Assembly: GCA_037968895.1 (NCBI GenBank)
Contig: JBBKWJ010000003.1
Coordinates: 1 to 32,387 of the forward strand
Direction of reading: 5' to 3'
Source: JBBKWJ01 sp037968895
GTDB lineage: Bacteria > Actinomycetota > Acidimicrobiia > Acidimicrobiales > SZUA-35
DNA: 32,387 nt
The position numbers were made by a program, and so were the translations under genes. The notes beneath the pieces are model-generated. The model was not told the DNA's origin, ran no database searches, and was given only the letters and a program-made list of their open reading frames with translations. Below, in pieces: positions 7,435 through 15,022 of the stretch (within the stretch, counting starts at the first letter, position 1; the number at the start of each line of letters is the position of its first letter).

Positions 7435-8326
7435 CGACGACGACCAAGGCACGCCGTGGCTGGCGTTCTTCGTTGAAGCGAAAGAGCGGTTTGCCAACGC
7501 CGGGGTTGAAGACTCCGAGATAAGTGCCAGAAGGATCATCGAAGAAGTCTCCGGCTTTGAGGGCGCTGAGTTTGTGCTCGGCCTCGACACGCTTGCGACT
7601 GTTCGCGGTGTCGCAAAGTTCGACGAGATGGTCGCCCGCCGGCTGAAAGGCGAACCGCTTCAGTACGTCGTCGGTCGGTGGGGGTTCCGGAATCTCGATC
7701 TGATGGTTGATAGCCGAGTGTTGATTCCGCGTCCCGAAACCGAGACTGTCGCTCAGCTCGGGCTTGACGAGGCGGCCCGACTGGTTGGGCTCGCCTCGCC
7801 GCTAACCCTCGTCGATCTCGGCGGTGGAAGTGGAGCAATCGGCCTTTCTCTTGCGTACGAGACGAAGCACACCGAGGTGTGGATCAGCGATATTTCTCCC
7901 GACGCCGTCGCCGTTCTCCGAGCAAATCTCGCGGGCTTAGGTAACCGGGCGACCAGGGTCCGAGTTGTTGAAGGCTCGTGGTTTGAGCCGCTCCCCGAAG
8001 AGCTGATGGGCACGATCGCCGTCATCGTGTCGAATCCTCCGTACGTTGCCGACGACGAGCAGTTGCCCCCGGTGGTCGATGATTGGGAGCCAAAGGGCGC
8101 ATTGCGCTCGGGCCCAACTGGCCTAGAAGATTTGCTGCATATCGTCACGGAATCACCTCGGTGGCTGCGTAGCGATGGAGCACTCGTCCTCGAGATGGCA
8201 CCCCATCAGACCAAATTGATAGCGGCGGCGGCGAGCGAGCTGTTTGCTGAGGTCGAGGTCCACACCGACCTCAGCGGCCGAGAACGTGCCGTGGTGGCTC
8301 GACACAGGCGGTATGGCACGAACTAG
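7424..8326 (+). CDS. prmC: Release factor glutamine methyltransferase
   Basis: This SAM-dependent enzyme N5-methylates the GGQ glutamine of release factors 1 and 2. It has 300 residues. The N-terminal helical domain binds the factor; IPRPETE is at 101-107. The SAM-binding loop VDLGGGSGAIGLSLA lies at 130-144. The catalytic NPPY, which holds the target glutamine, is at 204-207 in IVSNPPYVADDE. The GTG start lies inside the prfA 3' end with a GAGGTAGG Shine-Dalgarno, giving an 11-base overlap. The middle Gly of GxGxG is kept. Identification is secure from the NPPY and IPRPETE combination. Confidence 0.95.
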   Translation: MTTSDDDQGTPWLAFFVEAKERFANAGVEDSEISARRIIEEVSGFEGAEFVLGLDTLATVRGVAKFDEMVARRLKGEPLQYVVGRWGFRNLDLMVDSRVLIPRPETETVAQLGLDEAARLVGLASPLTLVDLGGGSGAIGLSLAYETKHTEVWISDISPDAVAVLRANLAGLGNRATRVRVVEGSWFEPLPEELMGTIAVIVSNPPYVADDEQLPPVVDDWEPKGALRSGPTGLEDLLHIVTESPRWLRSDGALVLEMAPHQTKLIAAAASELFAEVEVHTDLSGRERAVVARHRRYGTN

Positions 8327-8398
8327 GATGTTGCGCAGTCATGCAGGGCCGTTTTGTCTTCACTACCGAAGACCATCCTGCGTTCTACAGGGAGTGCC

Positions 8399-8824
8399 AT
8401 GTTCGGTCGTCACAACAAGCTCAACACTGAGTGGCTTGAATCGGTCAGTTTCTTCGCCGACTTCACGAAGGAAGAGGTCGAAGAGGTCGCATCACTGGGT
8501 GAACGTGAGGAGGTCAAAGCGGGCTCGGTGCTTGTTGATCAGGGCCGTTTCGGCGACCACTGTTACGTCATCGTCGAAGGCAGCGCCAACGTCTCGATCT
8601 CAGGTGAATACGTCACCACGGTGTGCGCAGGCTCAATGGTGGGCGAGATGGCACTCGTCGAGCATCGTCCTCGTAACGCATCGGTTGTCGCCGAGACCGA
8701 CATGGTGGTCGTTTCGTTCGGTATTAAGGAGTTCAACGAACTACTTGATCGAAGCCCTCATACCAGGACGCGTGTGCAAACCTTGCTGAACAAGCGAGCG
8801 GTCGAAAACACCAGCCGCGACTGA
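8399..8824 (+). CDS. Stand-alone cyclic-nucleotide-binding domain protein
   Basis: The protein is 141 residues and is made almost only of a Crp/PKA-type cyclic nucleotide-binding barrel. VKAGSVLVDQGRFGDHCYVIVEGSANVSISG forms the first strands. The phosphate-binding cassette is GSMVGEMALVEHRPRNASV, with the Glu and Arg that normally hold the ribose and the cyclic phosphate. A C-terminal helix (FNELLDRSPHTRTRVQTLL) follows. There is no helix-turn-helix, membrane part or kinase domain, so it is not a complete Crp regulator. Candidate roles are a cAMP buffer or a partner-binding sensor (inference). I chose the ATG at 8399 with AGGGAG upstream. Neighbours are prmC and rpiB, which give no direct functional clue. 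Confidence 0.85.
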   Translation: MFGRHNKLNTEWLESVSFFADFTKEEVEEVASLGEREEVKAGSVLVDQGRFGDHCYVIVEGSANVSISGEYVTTVCAGSMVGEMALVEHRPRNASVVAETDMVVVSFGIKEFNELLDRSPHTRTRVQTLLNKRAVENTSRD

Positions 8825-8916
8825 CTACGTCAAAGTGGCCCAAGGGTCGCCGCGTGCGGCCCCCATCGGTCGTTCGGTCGGTAGCATCGTCAGGAATCGC
8901 TAAACAAGGATGTTTT

Positions 8917-9414
8917 ATGCGCGTCGCCGTCGCTTCTGACCACGCAGGATTCGAACTCAAACAGCTGCTTGCCGACCACGTGAAAGCCGCTGGGTTTGAC
9001 GTAGTCGACCTTGGCACAACAGATACGGCATCAGTCGACTGGCCTGACTATGGCGCCGCGATTGGTCGTGCTGTCGCTAACGGCGAGGTCGATCGCGGAA
9101 TTGCTGTGTGCGGAAGTGGCATCGGTATTTGTATCGCAGCCAACAAGATTGCCGGGGTGCGGGCGGCCACCGTTCATGACGTCACGTCTGCTCGGATGAC
9201 CAGGCAACACAACGATGCCAACGTGATGTGCCTCGGCGAACGTTTTACCGGCATCCAAGTTGCCATTGACGCGGTCAACGCATTCCTGTCCACCGAGTTC
9301 GAGGGTGGCCGACATCAGCGTCGAGTCGACAAAGTCACCGCCCTTGAGTCGGCGTGGGAAATTGCGGCGTCCGATAGCGCCGCGTCCGATACCACCGCAC
9401 CACCCAACAATTAA
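8917..9414 (+). CDS. rpiB: Ribose-5-phosphate isomerase B
   Basis: Interconverts ribose 5-phosphate and ribulose 5-phosphate in the pentose phosphate pathway. From the ATG at 8917 (AAGGA at 8906-8910) the protein is 165 residues. SDHAGFELK (7-15) carries the N-terminal phosphate-binding residues. The catalytic cysteine is Cys65 in CGSGIGICIAANKI. His98 and the following residues in RQHNDANVMCLGER are the usual second active-site block. The C-terminus has about 15 extra low-complexity residues rich in Ser, Ala, Asp and Thr. glyA follows after 30 bases, so the pair is probably co-transcribed. An upstream in-frame start would add residues unlike the family. Confidence 0.94.
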   Translation: MRVAVASDHAGFELKQLLADHVKAAGFDVVDLGTTDTASVDWPDYGAAIGRAVANGEVDRGIAVCGSGIGICIAANKIAGVRAATVHDVTSARMTRQHNDANVMCLGERFTGIQVAIDAVNAFLSTEFEGGRHQRRVDKVTALESAWEIAASDSAASDTTAPPNN

Positions 9415-9444
9415 CTCTGTCTCACCCCGAGAGGACACAACGCC

Positions 9445-10695
9445 ATGCCTTGGCCTGTCACCAACGATGATTCCGTTCAACTACTTCTGACCGCGGAAGC
9501 CCAGCGCCAAAACACTGCGCTTCAGCTGATCGCATCGGAAAACTTCGCGAGCCCCGCAGTGATGGAAGCCACCGGCTCCGTCTTCACCAACAAGTACTCT
9601 GAGGGTTACCCGGGGCGCCGCTACTACGGCGGAAATAGCGTCGTTGATGAGGTCGAGACGCTCGCCATTGAGCGAGTTTGCGCACTGTTCGGCGCCGACC
9701 ATGCCAACGTCCAACCGCACTCTGGCGCCAATGCCAACATGGCTGTCTATCAGGCACTACTCGAGCCAGGCGACACAGTTCTTGGATTGAGTCTCGACCA
9801 CGGCGGGCACCTCACCCATGGCTCTCCGGTCAATGCTTCCGGCAAGCTCTACAACTTCGTCGCATACGGTCTTACTGGCAGCGACGAACGAATCGACATG
9901 GACCAGGTCCGAGCGCTTGCGCTGGAGCACAAGCCGAAGTTGATTGTCGCTGGTGCCACCGCGTATCCGCGAATAATCGAGCCAAAGCCCTTCCGCGACA
10001 TCGCCGATGAGGTTGGTGCTCTGCTGATGTTCGACGCCGCTCACATCGCCGGCTTGATCGCAGGCGGAGTGCACCCAAACCCCATGCCGTTCTGCGACGT
10101 GATGACTTTCACCACGCACAAGACGTTGCGGGGTCCGAGAGGCGGCTGCATCCTTTCGACCGCGGCCCATGCGAAAAAGATCGACTCGGCCGTGTTCCCC
10201 GGCCAACAGGGCGGACCGCAAGAACACTCGATCGCGGCGAAGGCTGTTGCGTTTGGTGAGGCTGCAACCGACGATTTTAAGGCCTACTCGGCACAAGTTG
10301 TTGCCAATGCAAAGGCGCTTGGCAATCAGTTGGGCAAGGAAGGCTTCCGGATGGTTTCCGGTGGAACTGAGAACCACCTTCTCCTTGTCGACCTTCGTAC
10401 GTTCGACGAAGATCTCACGGGCAAAGAGGCCCAGATTGTGCTCGACGAGGCTGGTATCACACTGAATCGAAACTCGATTCCTGACGATCCCCGTTCTCCC
10501 TTCGTTACCTCCGGATTCCGAATTGGCACACCCGCCGTCACAACTCAGGGCATGAAAGAGGCCGAGATGGTGACAATCGGCGAACTGATCGCCAGGGCGC
10601 TTCGGAATCGGACAGACGAGCAGGAGATTGCCGCGGTACGCGAGGCGGTGCGGGCCCTTTGCACGCCACTCGCCCCCTATCCAGAGTTGGGCTAG
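9445..10695 (+). CDS. glyA: Serine hydroxymethyltransferase
   Basis: PLP enzyme that converts serine and tetrahydrofolate to glycine and methylene-tetrahydrofolate, the main source of one-carbon units. It has 416 residues, normal for bacteria. LQLIASENFASPAV (27-40) is the classic N-terminal signature. YSEGYPGRRYYGG (51-63) follows. The aspartate that holds the PLP ring is in LLMFDAAHIAGLI. The PLP lysine is Lys226 in TFTTHKTLRGPRGG. The C-terminal part has NSIPDDPRSP and the substrate-binding SGFRIGTPAVTT. A GAGAGGAC Shine-Dalgarno precedes the ATG. The sequence is intact. Confidence 0.97.
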   Translation: MPWPVTNDDSVQLLLTAEAQRQNTALQLIASENFASPAVMEATGSVFTNKYSEGYPGRRYYGGNSVVDEVETLAIERVCALFGADHANVQPHSGANANMAVYQALLEPGDTVLGLSLDHGGHLTHGSPVNASGKLYNFVAYGLTGSDERIDMDQVRALALEHKPKLIVAGATAYPRIIEPKPFRDIADEVGALLMFDAAHIAGLIAGGVHPNPMPFCDVMTFTTHKTLRGPRGGCILSTAAHAKKIDSAVFPGQQGGPQEHSIAAKAVAFGEAATDDFKAYSAQVVANAKALGNQLGKEGFRMVSGGTENHLLLVDLRTFDEDLTGKEAQIVLDEAGITLNRNSIPDDPRSPFVTSGFRIGTPAVTTQGMKEAEMVTIGELIARALRNRTDEQEIAAVREAVRALCTPLAPYPELG

Positions 10696-10714
10696 CGAGC
10701 GTCAAGGTCAGTAG

Positions 10715-11833
10715 GTGTCGCCCTCGCTTGTTTCGTACATTGTCGTCGCCGTTGTAGCGGCCACGGTCACCGTGATGACGGTGCCGTTATTTCGGGCGTT
10801 CGCTATCGCGCGAGGGCTACTCGTGCAGCCAGACGTACGAAAGGTTCATCTCGAGCCAACGTCTGACCTAGGTGGGGGAGCGATGTTCGTCGGCTTCCTC
10901 GTTGGATTCGCCGTGGCGTGGCTCTCCGGTTGGTTCGACGTGGTGTTTAGTGACTCGACCGACCCGCTCGCCATCTTGTTGTGCGCGTCGATGAGCTACT
11001 TCATCGGCGTATACGACGATGTGAAACAAATCTCAGCGCCAGCAAAGATGGCAGGGCTTGTGTTGGCTGGAAGCTTTCTGCCTTTGCTTGGAATTGGCAT
11101 CATCTGGTTTCGGGTGCCATTCCTGGAGCTCACGACTCTGTCGCCAGATCTCAGTTATCTCTTCACTGTGATGTGGGTTCTCGTCATGGCCAACGCAGTC
11201 AACTTGTCCGATGGCCTCGACGGCTTGGCCGCTGGCATTGTGGGTATTGGGGCTGCTGCGTTTTTCCTGTATTCCCAGCGACTCGACGCCGAAGGGCTCA
11301 TCCTTGCCCGCAACGTCGGTCCACTCGTCGCCGCCATTGTGGTTGGCGTGTGCGTTGGTTTTCTCCCTTGGAACGTGCACCCGGCGAAGATCTTCATGGG
11401 AGATGGTGGAGCGCTCTTTCTTGGATCGTTGATGGCAGCATCGACTGTCGCAGTTGGCGGCCAGAATTCGCAACCATTTAGTGGCCAAACGTTCTTCTTC
11501 TACGCACCACTTGCTATCCCGCTTGTGATTCTTGGTGTTCCTTTGCTCGACACCACATTCGCCATAATGAGGCGAGCCACCCGGCGGCAAGGTCTAGCCA
11601 CCGCCGACAAAGACCACCTTCACCACCGTCTCATGAGATTGGGGCACGGGCACCGTCGCAGTGTCGGCATCTTGTGGACATGGACCGCTCTGTTGAGCGG
11701 ATTTGTCCTCTGGCCGGTCTTCAACGAGGGGAGGGGAGATGCCATCGTGCCCGTTGGCATTCTCGCTCTAGCGCTCGTGCTCTACACGTCGTTTCACCCT
11801 GGGCGCCGGCCCGAAGGGCACGAAACCGAGTAA
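10715..11833 (+). CDS. wecA: Undecaprenyl-phosphate sugar-1-phosphate transferase (WecA/Rfe type)
   Basis: Integral membrane enzyme that moves a sugar 1-phosphate, usually GlcNAc-1-P, from its UDP form to a polyprenyl phosphate, starting cell-wall linker or polysaccharide synthesis. The 372 residues contain about ten or eleven hydrophobic spans. VRKVHLEPTSDLGGGAMF (41-58) is the first cytoplasmic loop. The metal-binding Asp pair is at 101-102 (VYDDVKQI). NAVNLSDGLDGLAAG (160-174) and IFMGDGGALFLGS are family hallmarks. The sugar-binding His-rich loop is DKDHLHHRLMRLGHGHRR. The same gene precedes the ATP synthase genes in mycobacteria. The start is a GTG 19 bases after glyA. It could prefer another UDP-sugar; the transferase class is secure. 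Confidence 0.92.
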   Translation: MSPSLVSYIVVAVVAATVTVMTVPLFRAFAIARGLLVQPDVRKVHLEPTSDLGGGAMFVGFLVGFAVAWLSGWFDVVFSDSTDPLAILLCASMSYFIGVYDDVKQISAPAKMAGLVLAGSFLPLLGIGIIWFRVPFLELTTLSPDLSYLFTVMWVLVMANAVNLSDGLDGLAAGIVGIGAAAFFLYSQRLDAEGLILARNVGPLVAAIVVGVCVGFLPWNVHPAKIFMGDGGALFLGSLMAASTVAVGGQNSQPFSGQTFFFYAPLAIPLVILGVPLLDTTFAIMRRATRRQGLATADKDHLHHRLMRLGHGHRRSVGILWTWTALLSGFVLWPVFNEGRGDAIVPVGILALALVLYTSFHPGRRPEGHETE

Positions 11834-11849
11834 GTAGAACGGTTAGGGG

Positions 11850-11877
11850 TTGCGAACGCACCACAGAATTCTCTAAA
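11850..11877 (+). promoter_or_regulatory. Possible promoter of the ATP synthase operon
   Basis: TTGCGA (11850-11855) and TCTAAA (11872-11877) lie 16 bases apart in the 94-base gap between wecA and the first atp gene. Both match the sigma70-type consensus at about four of six positions. The remaining leader (11878-11927) has no clear Shine-Dalgarno before the GTG. The location is right for an operon promoter, but the match is modest. Confidence 0.35.
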
Positions 11878-11927
11878 GTGCTTCGATCGCCTTCTTGCAC
11901 GGCCGCATCTGAGCGACGCACCTTCTT

Positions 11928-12227
11928 GTGACCACAGAACAACCGCACCCAGCTGAACAATTCCACCGCACGACTGGATCCTACGAGCTTGTCCTCGGGC
12001 CAGTACTGTTTGCCATTGTCGGATTGTTTATTGATCGCTGGCTTGGAACCACGCCGCTATTCATTATCGGTCTCACTCTGTTTGCCATCGTTGGAGCGGC
12101 TGTCTCGTCGTACTACCGGTACCGCTACGAGATTGATCAGCTCGAGGCCGAAACGCTTGCCCTCAGGGCCAAGGCCGAAGTGGTGCGTCAGCAAGCACGC
12201 ACGTCGACAGCCGGAGACGCGAAGTGA
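11928..12227 (+). CDS. AtpZ/AtpI-like small membrane protein
   Basis: A 99-residue protein with two membrane spans (LVLGPVLFAIVGLFIDRWLG and PLFIIGLTLFAIVGAAVSSYY) followed by a charged helix of about 35 residues (EIDQLEAETLALRAKAEVVRQQ). The pattern, with an Asp in the loop after the first span and Gly-rich second span, fits the ATPase_gene1/AtpZ family found at the start of F1Fo operons. Members are thought to assist c-ring assembly or ion supply to the synthase. The GTG start is 94 bases after wecA. Its TGA stop overlaps the GTG start of the next gene by four bases, so the two are coupled. The exact role is inferred from position and fold. Confidence 0.8.
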   Translation: MTTEQPHPAEQFHRTTGSYELVLGPVLFAIVGLFIDRWLGTTPLFIIGLTLFAIVGAAVSSYYRYRYEIDQLEAETLALRAKAEVVRQQARTSTAGDAK

Positions 12228-12670
12228 GTTCGCCCGCACTCAACACTGCGCCAGACCGTTACGTGGGTCCATCACCTGCGGTTGAGGTCGCGCTCGACAT
12301 GGCCAAGCGAGGAAGCCCCTTCGTGCCAGTCGGCATGTTCATTGGCGCGCTGTTTGGCGGCTTCAACGGTGCGATGTCGGTTGCGTTCGGCATGGTCCTC
12401 GTGCTGCTCAACTTCCTTCTCGCCGCCTTTCTTCTTGGCCGCGCTTCAAGAATCTCGTTCGCATTAGTGGCTTCTGCCGCTCTAGGTGGCTACGTTCTTC
12501 GTCTCGGGATCATCTTTTTTGCCGTTTGGGCTGTGAAAGATGCATCCTGGGTAGCGATGGTGCCCCTTGGGGTGACTATTGTGGTCACTCACCTTGGGCT
12601 ACTTGTATGGGAGATGCGGTACGTTTCCGCGTCACTCGCACATCCTGGTCTGAAACCTCGTCCTTCGTAA
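12224..12670 (+). CDS. atpI: ATP synthase subunit I-like protein
   Basis: A 148-residue protein with four predicted membrane spans after a short polar N-terminus: FVPVGMFIGALFGGFNG, AMSVAFGMVLVLLNFLLAAFLLG, ISFALVASAALGGYVLRLGIIFFAVWAV, and WVAMVPLGVTIVVTHLGLLVW. The four-span hairpin, with a conserved-looking Arg (YVLRLG) in the third span, fits AtpI. In other bacteria AtpI acts as an assembly chaperone for the c ring. The GTG start overlaps the previous stop (GTGA). atpB follows after 49 bases that include a small inverted repeat. AtpI sequences vary widely, so the name depends partly on position. Confidence 0.8.
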   Translation: MSSPALNTAPDRYVGPSPAVEVALDMAKRGSPFVPVGMFIGALFGGFNGAMSVAFGMVLVLLNFLLAAFLLGRASRISFALVASAALGGYVLRLGIIFFAVWAVKDASWVAMVPLGVTIVVTHLGLLVWEMRYVSASLAHPGLKPRPS

Positions 12671-12671
12671 T

Positions 12672-12687
12672 AGCCGAACCTTCGGCT
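12672..12687 (+). repeat. Small inverted repeat upstream of atpB
   Basis: AGCCGAA (12672-12678) is followed by CC and then TTCGGCT (12681-12687), a perfect 7-base stem just after the AtpI-like stop. It lies 18 bases before the atpB Shine-Dalgarno (TAGGAG, 12706-12711). It may shape the messenger between the accessory genes and the structural genes. Confidence 0.4.
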
Positions 12688-12719
12688 GTCACTGTCCTCA
12701 ACACCTAGGAGTCGCTCAC

Positions 12720-13481
12720 GTGCTCGGCGCCCTTAAATTCCCTCCAATTGAAAACCTCGTCGAATGGCCAGCTTGGCTTTTCGAAGGACAGTTCTTTGAG
12801 CTCAACAAGATCGGGTACATGAGCCTCTTGGCCATGATTATCCCTGCAGTCTTATTTCTCCTCTCTAAAAAAGACCTCGTTCCGCGCGGCGTGCAGAACG
12901 TTGTCGAGAGCACGGTCGAGTTTGTCGAGAAGCAGGTTGTGCTTCCGGCCATCGGTCCAGACGGCATGCCATACCTGCCACTGCTACTCAGCATTTTCAT
13001 GTTCGTCTTCTTCGGAAACATCTTTGAGGTCATTCCGACCTTCAACATGCCGGCCAACGCTCGAATGGCCAATCCAATTGTGTTGGCCCTCATTGTGTGG
13101 GTCATGTTCGTTGCCGTCGGCATTAAACACCAGGGTCTTGGTGGCTATCTCAAGTCGTCCTTGTTCCCGCCAGGTGTGCCAAAGGCGCTTTACATCTTGG
13201 TGACCCCAATCGAGTTCCTCTCAACCTTCGTGCTTCGGCCGTTCGGTCTCGCCGTTCGTTTGTTCGCCAACATGCTCGCTGGTCACATCCTGCTCGTTAC
13301 GTTCGGCGTGCTGTGCATCACTCTCTGGCAAAGGGGTCCGCTCGCTGCGGTCCTTCCGTTCAGCTTTGCGATGCTTGTCGCCCTCACCGGCTTCGAGATC
13401 ATGGTTTCATTCCTGCAGGCTTTTGTCTTCTCACTGCTCGCAGCGGTCTACATCTCGTCATCGCTACACCCACACCACTAA
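12720..13481 (+). CDS. atpB: ATP synthase Fo subunit a
   Basis: Subunit a forms the stator half-channels through which ions reach the c ring. The protein has 253 residues and five or six hydrophobic segments. MPYLPLLLSIFMFVFFGNIFEVIP and the downstream LRPFGLAVRLFANMLAGHILL are the family landmarks. Arg180, in LAVRLFANM, is the essential arginine facing the c-ring carboxylate (Arg210 in E. coli). GFEIMVSFLQAFVFSLLAAVYISSS is the C-terminal helix with the conserved Glu and Gln. The GTG start has TAGGAG upstream. The 137-base gap to atpE is the longest inside the operon. Confidence 0.96.
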   Translation: MLGALKFPPIENLVEWPAWLFEGQFFELNKIGYMSLLAMIIPAVLFLLSKKDLVPRGVQNVVESTVEFVEKQVVLPAIGPDGMPYLPLLLSIFMFVFFGNIFEVIPTFNMPANARMANPIVLALIVWVMFVAVGIKHQGLGGYLKSSLFPPGVPKALYILVTPIEFLSTFVLRPFGLAVRLFANMLAGHILLVTFGVLCITLWQRGPLAAVLPFSFAMLVALTGFEIMVSFLQAFVFSLLAAVYISSSLHPHH

Positions 13482-13618
13482 GTCGTTCGCAGAATTTCAG
13501 CGAACACCCGTAGCTCGATCTCAGGGCTACATCGAAATCGTACCCATCCAATTTCTCGCCTTCGGGCAGAAAAGAAAAGCTCCACCCAGTGGGGCACGAA
13601 CCAGGAGAGCATCATCCA
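13482..13618 (+). promoter_or_regulatory. Structured gap before atpE
   Basis: The gap between atpB and atpE holds several inverted repeats. GTTCGC (13485-13490) pairs with GCGAAC (13500-13505) around a nine-base loop, starting four bases after the atpB stop. A second weak stem is GTAGC/GCTAC around 13510-13530. A third possible hairpin is TTTCT...AGAAA near 13552-13572. An A-rich stretch and AGGAGA (13602-13607) then precede the atpE ATG. A leader like this may raise c-subunit output or place a processing site, since the c ring needs many copies per complex (inference). Confidence 0.4.
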
Positions 13619-13900
13619 ATGAGCGTCCTCGCAAGTACTGTCATTGAGTTGGCCGTGGAATACACCCCAGCAGAGGCAAAAGCTAACGCTGGCGCCGGTA
13701 GCGCAGGTTTCGCCTATGGCCTCGCCGCCATCGGCCCAGGAATCGGCATTGGCTACCTCGTTGGTCAATCAGTCCAGGCCATGGCTCGCCAACCTGAAGC
13801 AGCTGGCCAGGTCCAGACCACAATGTTCCTCGGCATCGCCTTCACCGAAGCCCTTGCCCTCATCGGCTTCGTGGTATTCATTCTGCTCAAGTTCGCGTAA
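13619..13900 (+). CDS. atpE: ATP synthase Fo subunit c
   Basis: The proteolipid forming the rotating ring. The ATG at 13619 gives 93 residues: about 25 extra N-terminal residues, then two membrane helices. Helix 1 is GFAYGLAAIGPGIGIGYLVGQ with the Gly-repeat packing motif. The polar loop is ARQPE (56-60). Helix 2 is MFLGIAFTEALALIGFVVF, with Glu77 as the ion-binding carboxylate. The site looks proton-type: helix 1 has GIGIG where sodium enzymes have Gln (GIGQG), and Glu77 is followed by Ala-Leu instead of Ser/Thr plus Tyr. A start at 13589 is rejected because AGGAGA points to 13619. The stop overlaps the Shine-Dalgarno of atpF. Confidence 0.95.
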   Translation: MSVLASTVIELAVEYTPAEAKANAGAGSAGFAYGLAAIGPGIGIGYLVGQSVQAMARQPEAAGQVQTTMFLGIAFTEALALIGFVVFILLKFA

Positions 13901-13911
13901 GGAGGCTGCAC

Positions 13912-14451
13912 GTGCTGTCTTTCTTACTTGCGTTAGAAGAAGGGGCCGAGGGTGCTGAAGCAGCCTCCAACCCAATCTTGCCAACGGTGCCCGAGCTCTT
14001 TTGGGGCCTCGTGTCGTTTGCTGCGCTGTATGCCTTGGTGAAGTTCGTCCTTCTCCCGCCGGTGAAGCGGGTCATGGATGAGCGGGCAAATCGCATTCGC
14101 GAAGACCTCGACTTTGTCGACTCTGCTCAACTCCAAGCCGGCTCCGCAGCAACTGCGGCCGCCGACCAGCTTGGTGGGATCCGGGCCGAAGCCTCCAGCA
14201 TCGTCGATGCGGCACGGGCCGAAGCTGAAGCCGAGCGGGCCACGATCATTGCCGCCGCAGAGGCCGAAGTTGCAGAGATCAAAGCGTCAGCCGACGCAGA
14301 GATTGCAGCCGCAAGGGCCGAAGCGATGAGTGGCATTCGTCCACAGGTTGCCCAACTGGCAACCACCGCTGCCTCCCGCGTCATGAACCGCCAGATCGAC
14401 CTTGGAAGCGCAGCCCCAGTGGTCGACCGCTTCCTCGACAACCCGAACTGA
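13912..14451 (+). CDS. atpF: ATP synthase Fo subunit b (first copy)
   Basis: Peripheral stalk subunit linking Fo to F1. It has 179 residues from a GTG start, with a near-perfect Shine-Dalgarno (TAAGGAGG, 13898-13905) overlapping the atpE stop. After a short acidic N-terminus there is one membrane span (ELFWGLVSFAALYALVKFVLLPPV), then a long Ala/Glu/Arg-rich coiled coil (residues ~55-160) with an 11-residue-like periodicity. The conserved Arg-Ile-Arg-Glu-Asp-Leu patch follows the span. The next gene encodes a second, different b-type protein. The b pair probably forms a heterodimeric stalk (b plus b'). Confidence 0.93.
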   Translation: MLSFLLALEEGAEGAEAASNPILPTVPELFWGLVSFAALYALVKFVLLPPVKRVMDERANRIREDLDFVDSAQLQAGSAATAAADQLGGIRAEASSIVDAARAEAEAERATIIAAAEAEVAEIKASADAEIAAARAEAMSGIRPQVAQLATTAASRVMNRQIDLGSAAPVVDRFLDNPN

Positions 14452-14458
14452 GATCACC

Positions 14459-14989
14459 ATGTTGAGCTCTATCCTCCTTGCAGCCGAAGGACCAAACGGC
14501 ATCCACTTCGGTGCAGACAAAAACGAGATCATCTGGGCGAGTATTGCCTTCTTCGTAATCTCGGCCATTCTCGTGAAGGTTGCTGGTCCTGCGGTAAAGA
14601 AAGCCATGACCGGGCGAACAGCTCGTATCGAGTCTGAACTCGCCGACGCAAAGGCAGCTCGTAGCGCCGCAGAACAGTCGTTGGCGGCATCAAGTGCTGA
14701 TCTTCCCGACGTTGCGGTTGAAGCCGATGCGATCCGGACCGAGGCCGCCGACACCGCAGCCCGTCTGAAGGTCGACATCGTCGAGAAAGCCAAGGTTGAG
14801 GCCGCGTCGCTGCGCAGCCGAGCAACCGTCGACATCGAAAACTCCAAGCGACAGGCACTCGGAGACCTCCAAGACGAGGTCGCCCGTCTGACTCGCGATG
14901 CCACCGAGGCAGTCGTTGCCGACAACCTCAATGACTCCACCCATGGCGAACTCATCGAGAGCTACATCACCCAGGTGAGCCAGCTCTAA
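14459..14989 (+). CDS. ATP synthase Fo subunit b' (second b-type subunit)
   Basis: A 176-residue protein built like subunit b. A short N-terminus is followed by one membrane span (IIWASIAFFVISAILVKVAG) and a long charged helix (RTARIESELADAKAARSAAEQ onward). It is clearly diverged from the preceding copy, with a shorter N-terminus and a different coiled-coil sequence. The gap between the two genes is seven bases. Paired b and b' subunits are known from photosynthetic bacteria and chloroplasts; mycobacteria instead have a b-delta fusion. I saw no delta domain fused here, and a normal atpH follows. I chose the ATG at 14459, since an upstream start would overlap atpF and add unlike sequence. Confidence 0.88.
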   Translation: MLSSILLAAEGPNGIHFGADKNEIIWASIAFFVISAILVKVAGPAVKKAMTGRTARIESELADAKAARSAAEQSLAASSADLPDVAVEADAIRTEAADTAARLKVDIVEKAKVEAASLRSRATVDIENSKRQALGDLQDEVARLTRDATEAVVADNLNDSTHGELIESYITQVSQL

Positions 14990-15022
14990 TGTTCTGCCCC
15001 GCCCGCACCTTTGGGAGAAATG

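Noticed and set aside
13619..13900. Possible sodium-type c subunit
   Set aside because: Helix 1 lacks the Gln and helix 2 lacks the Ser/Thr and Tyr ligands around Glu77, so the site is proton-type.
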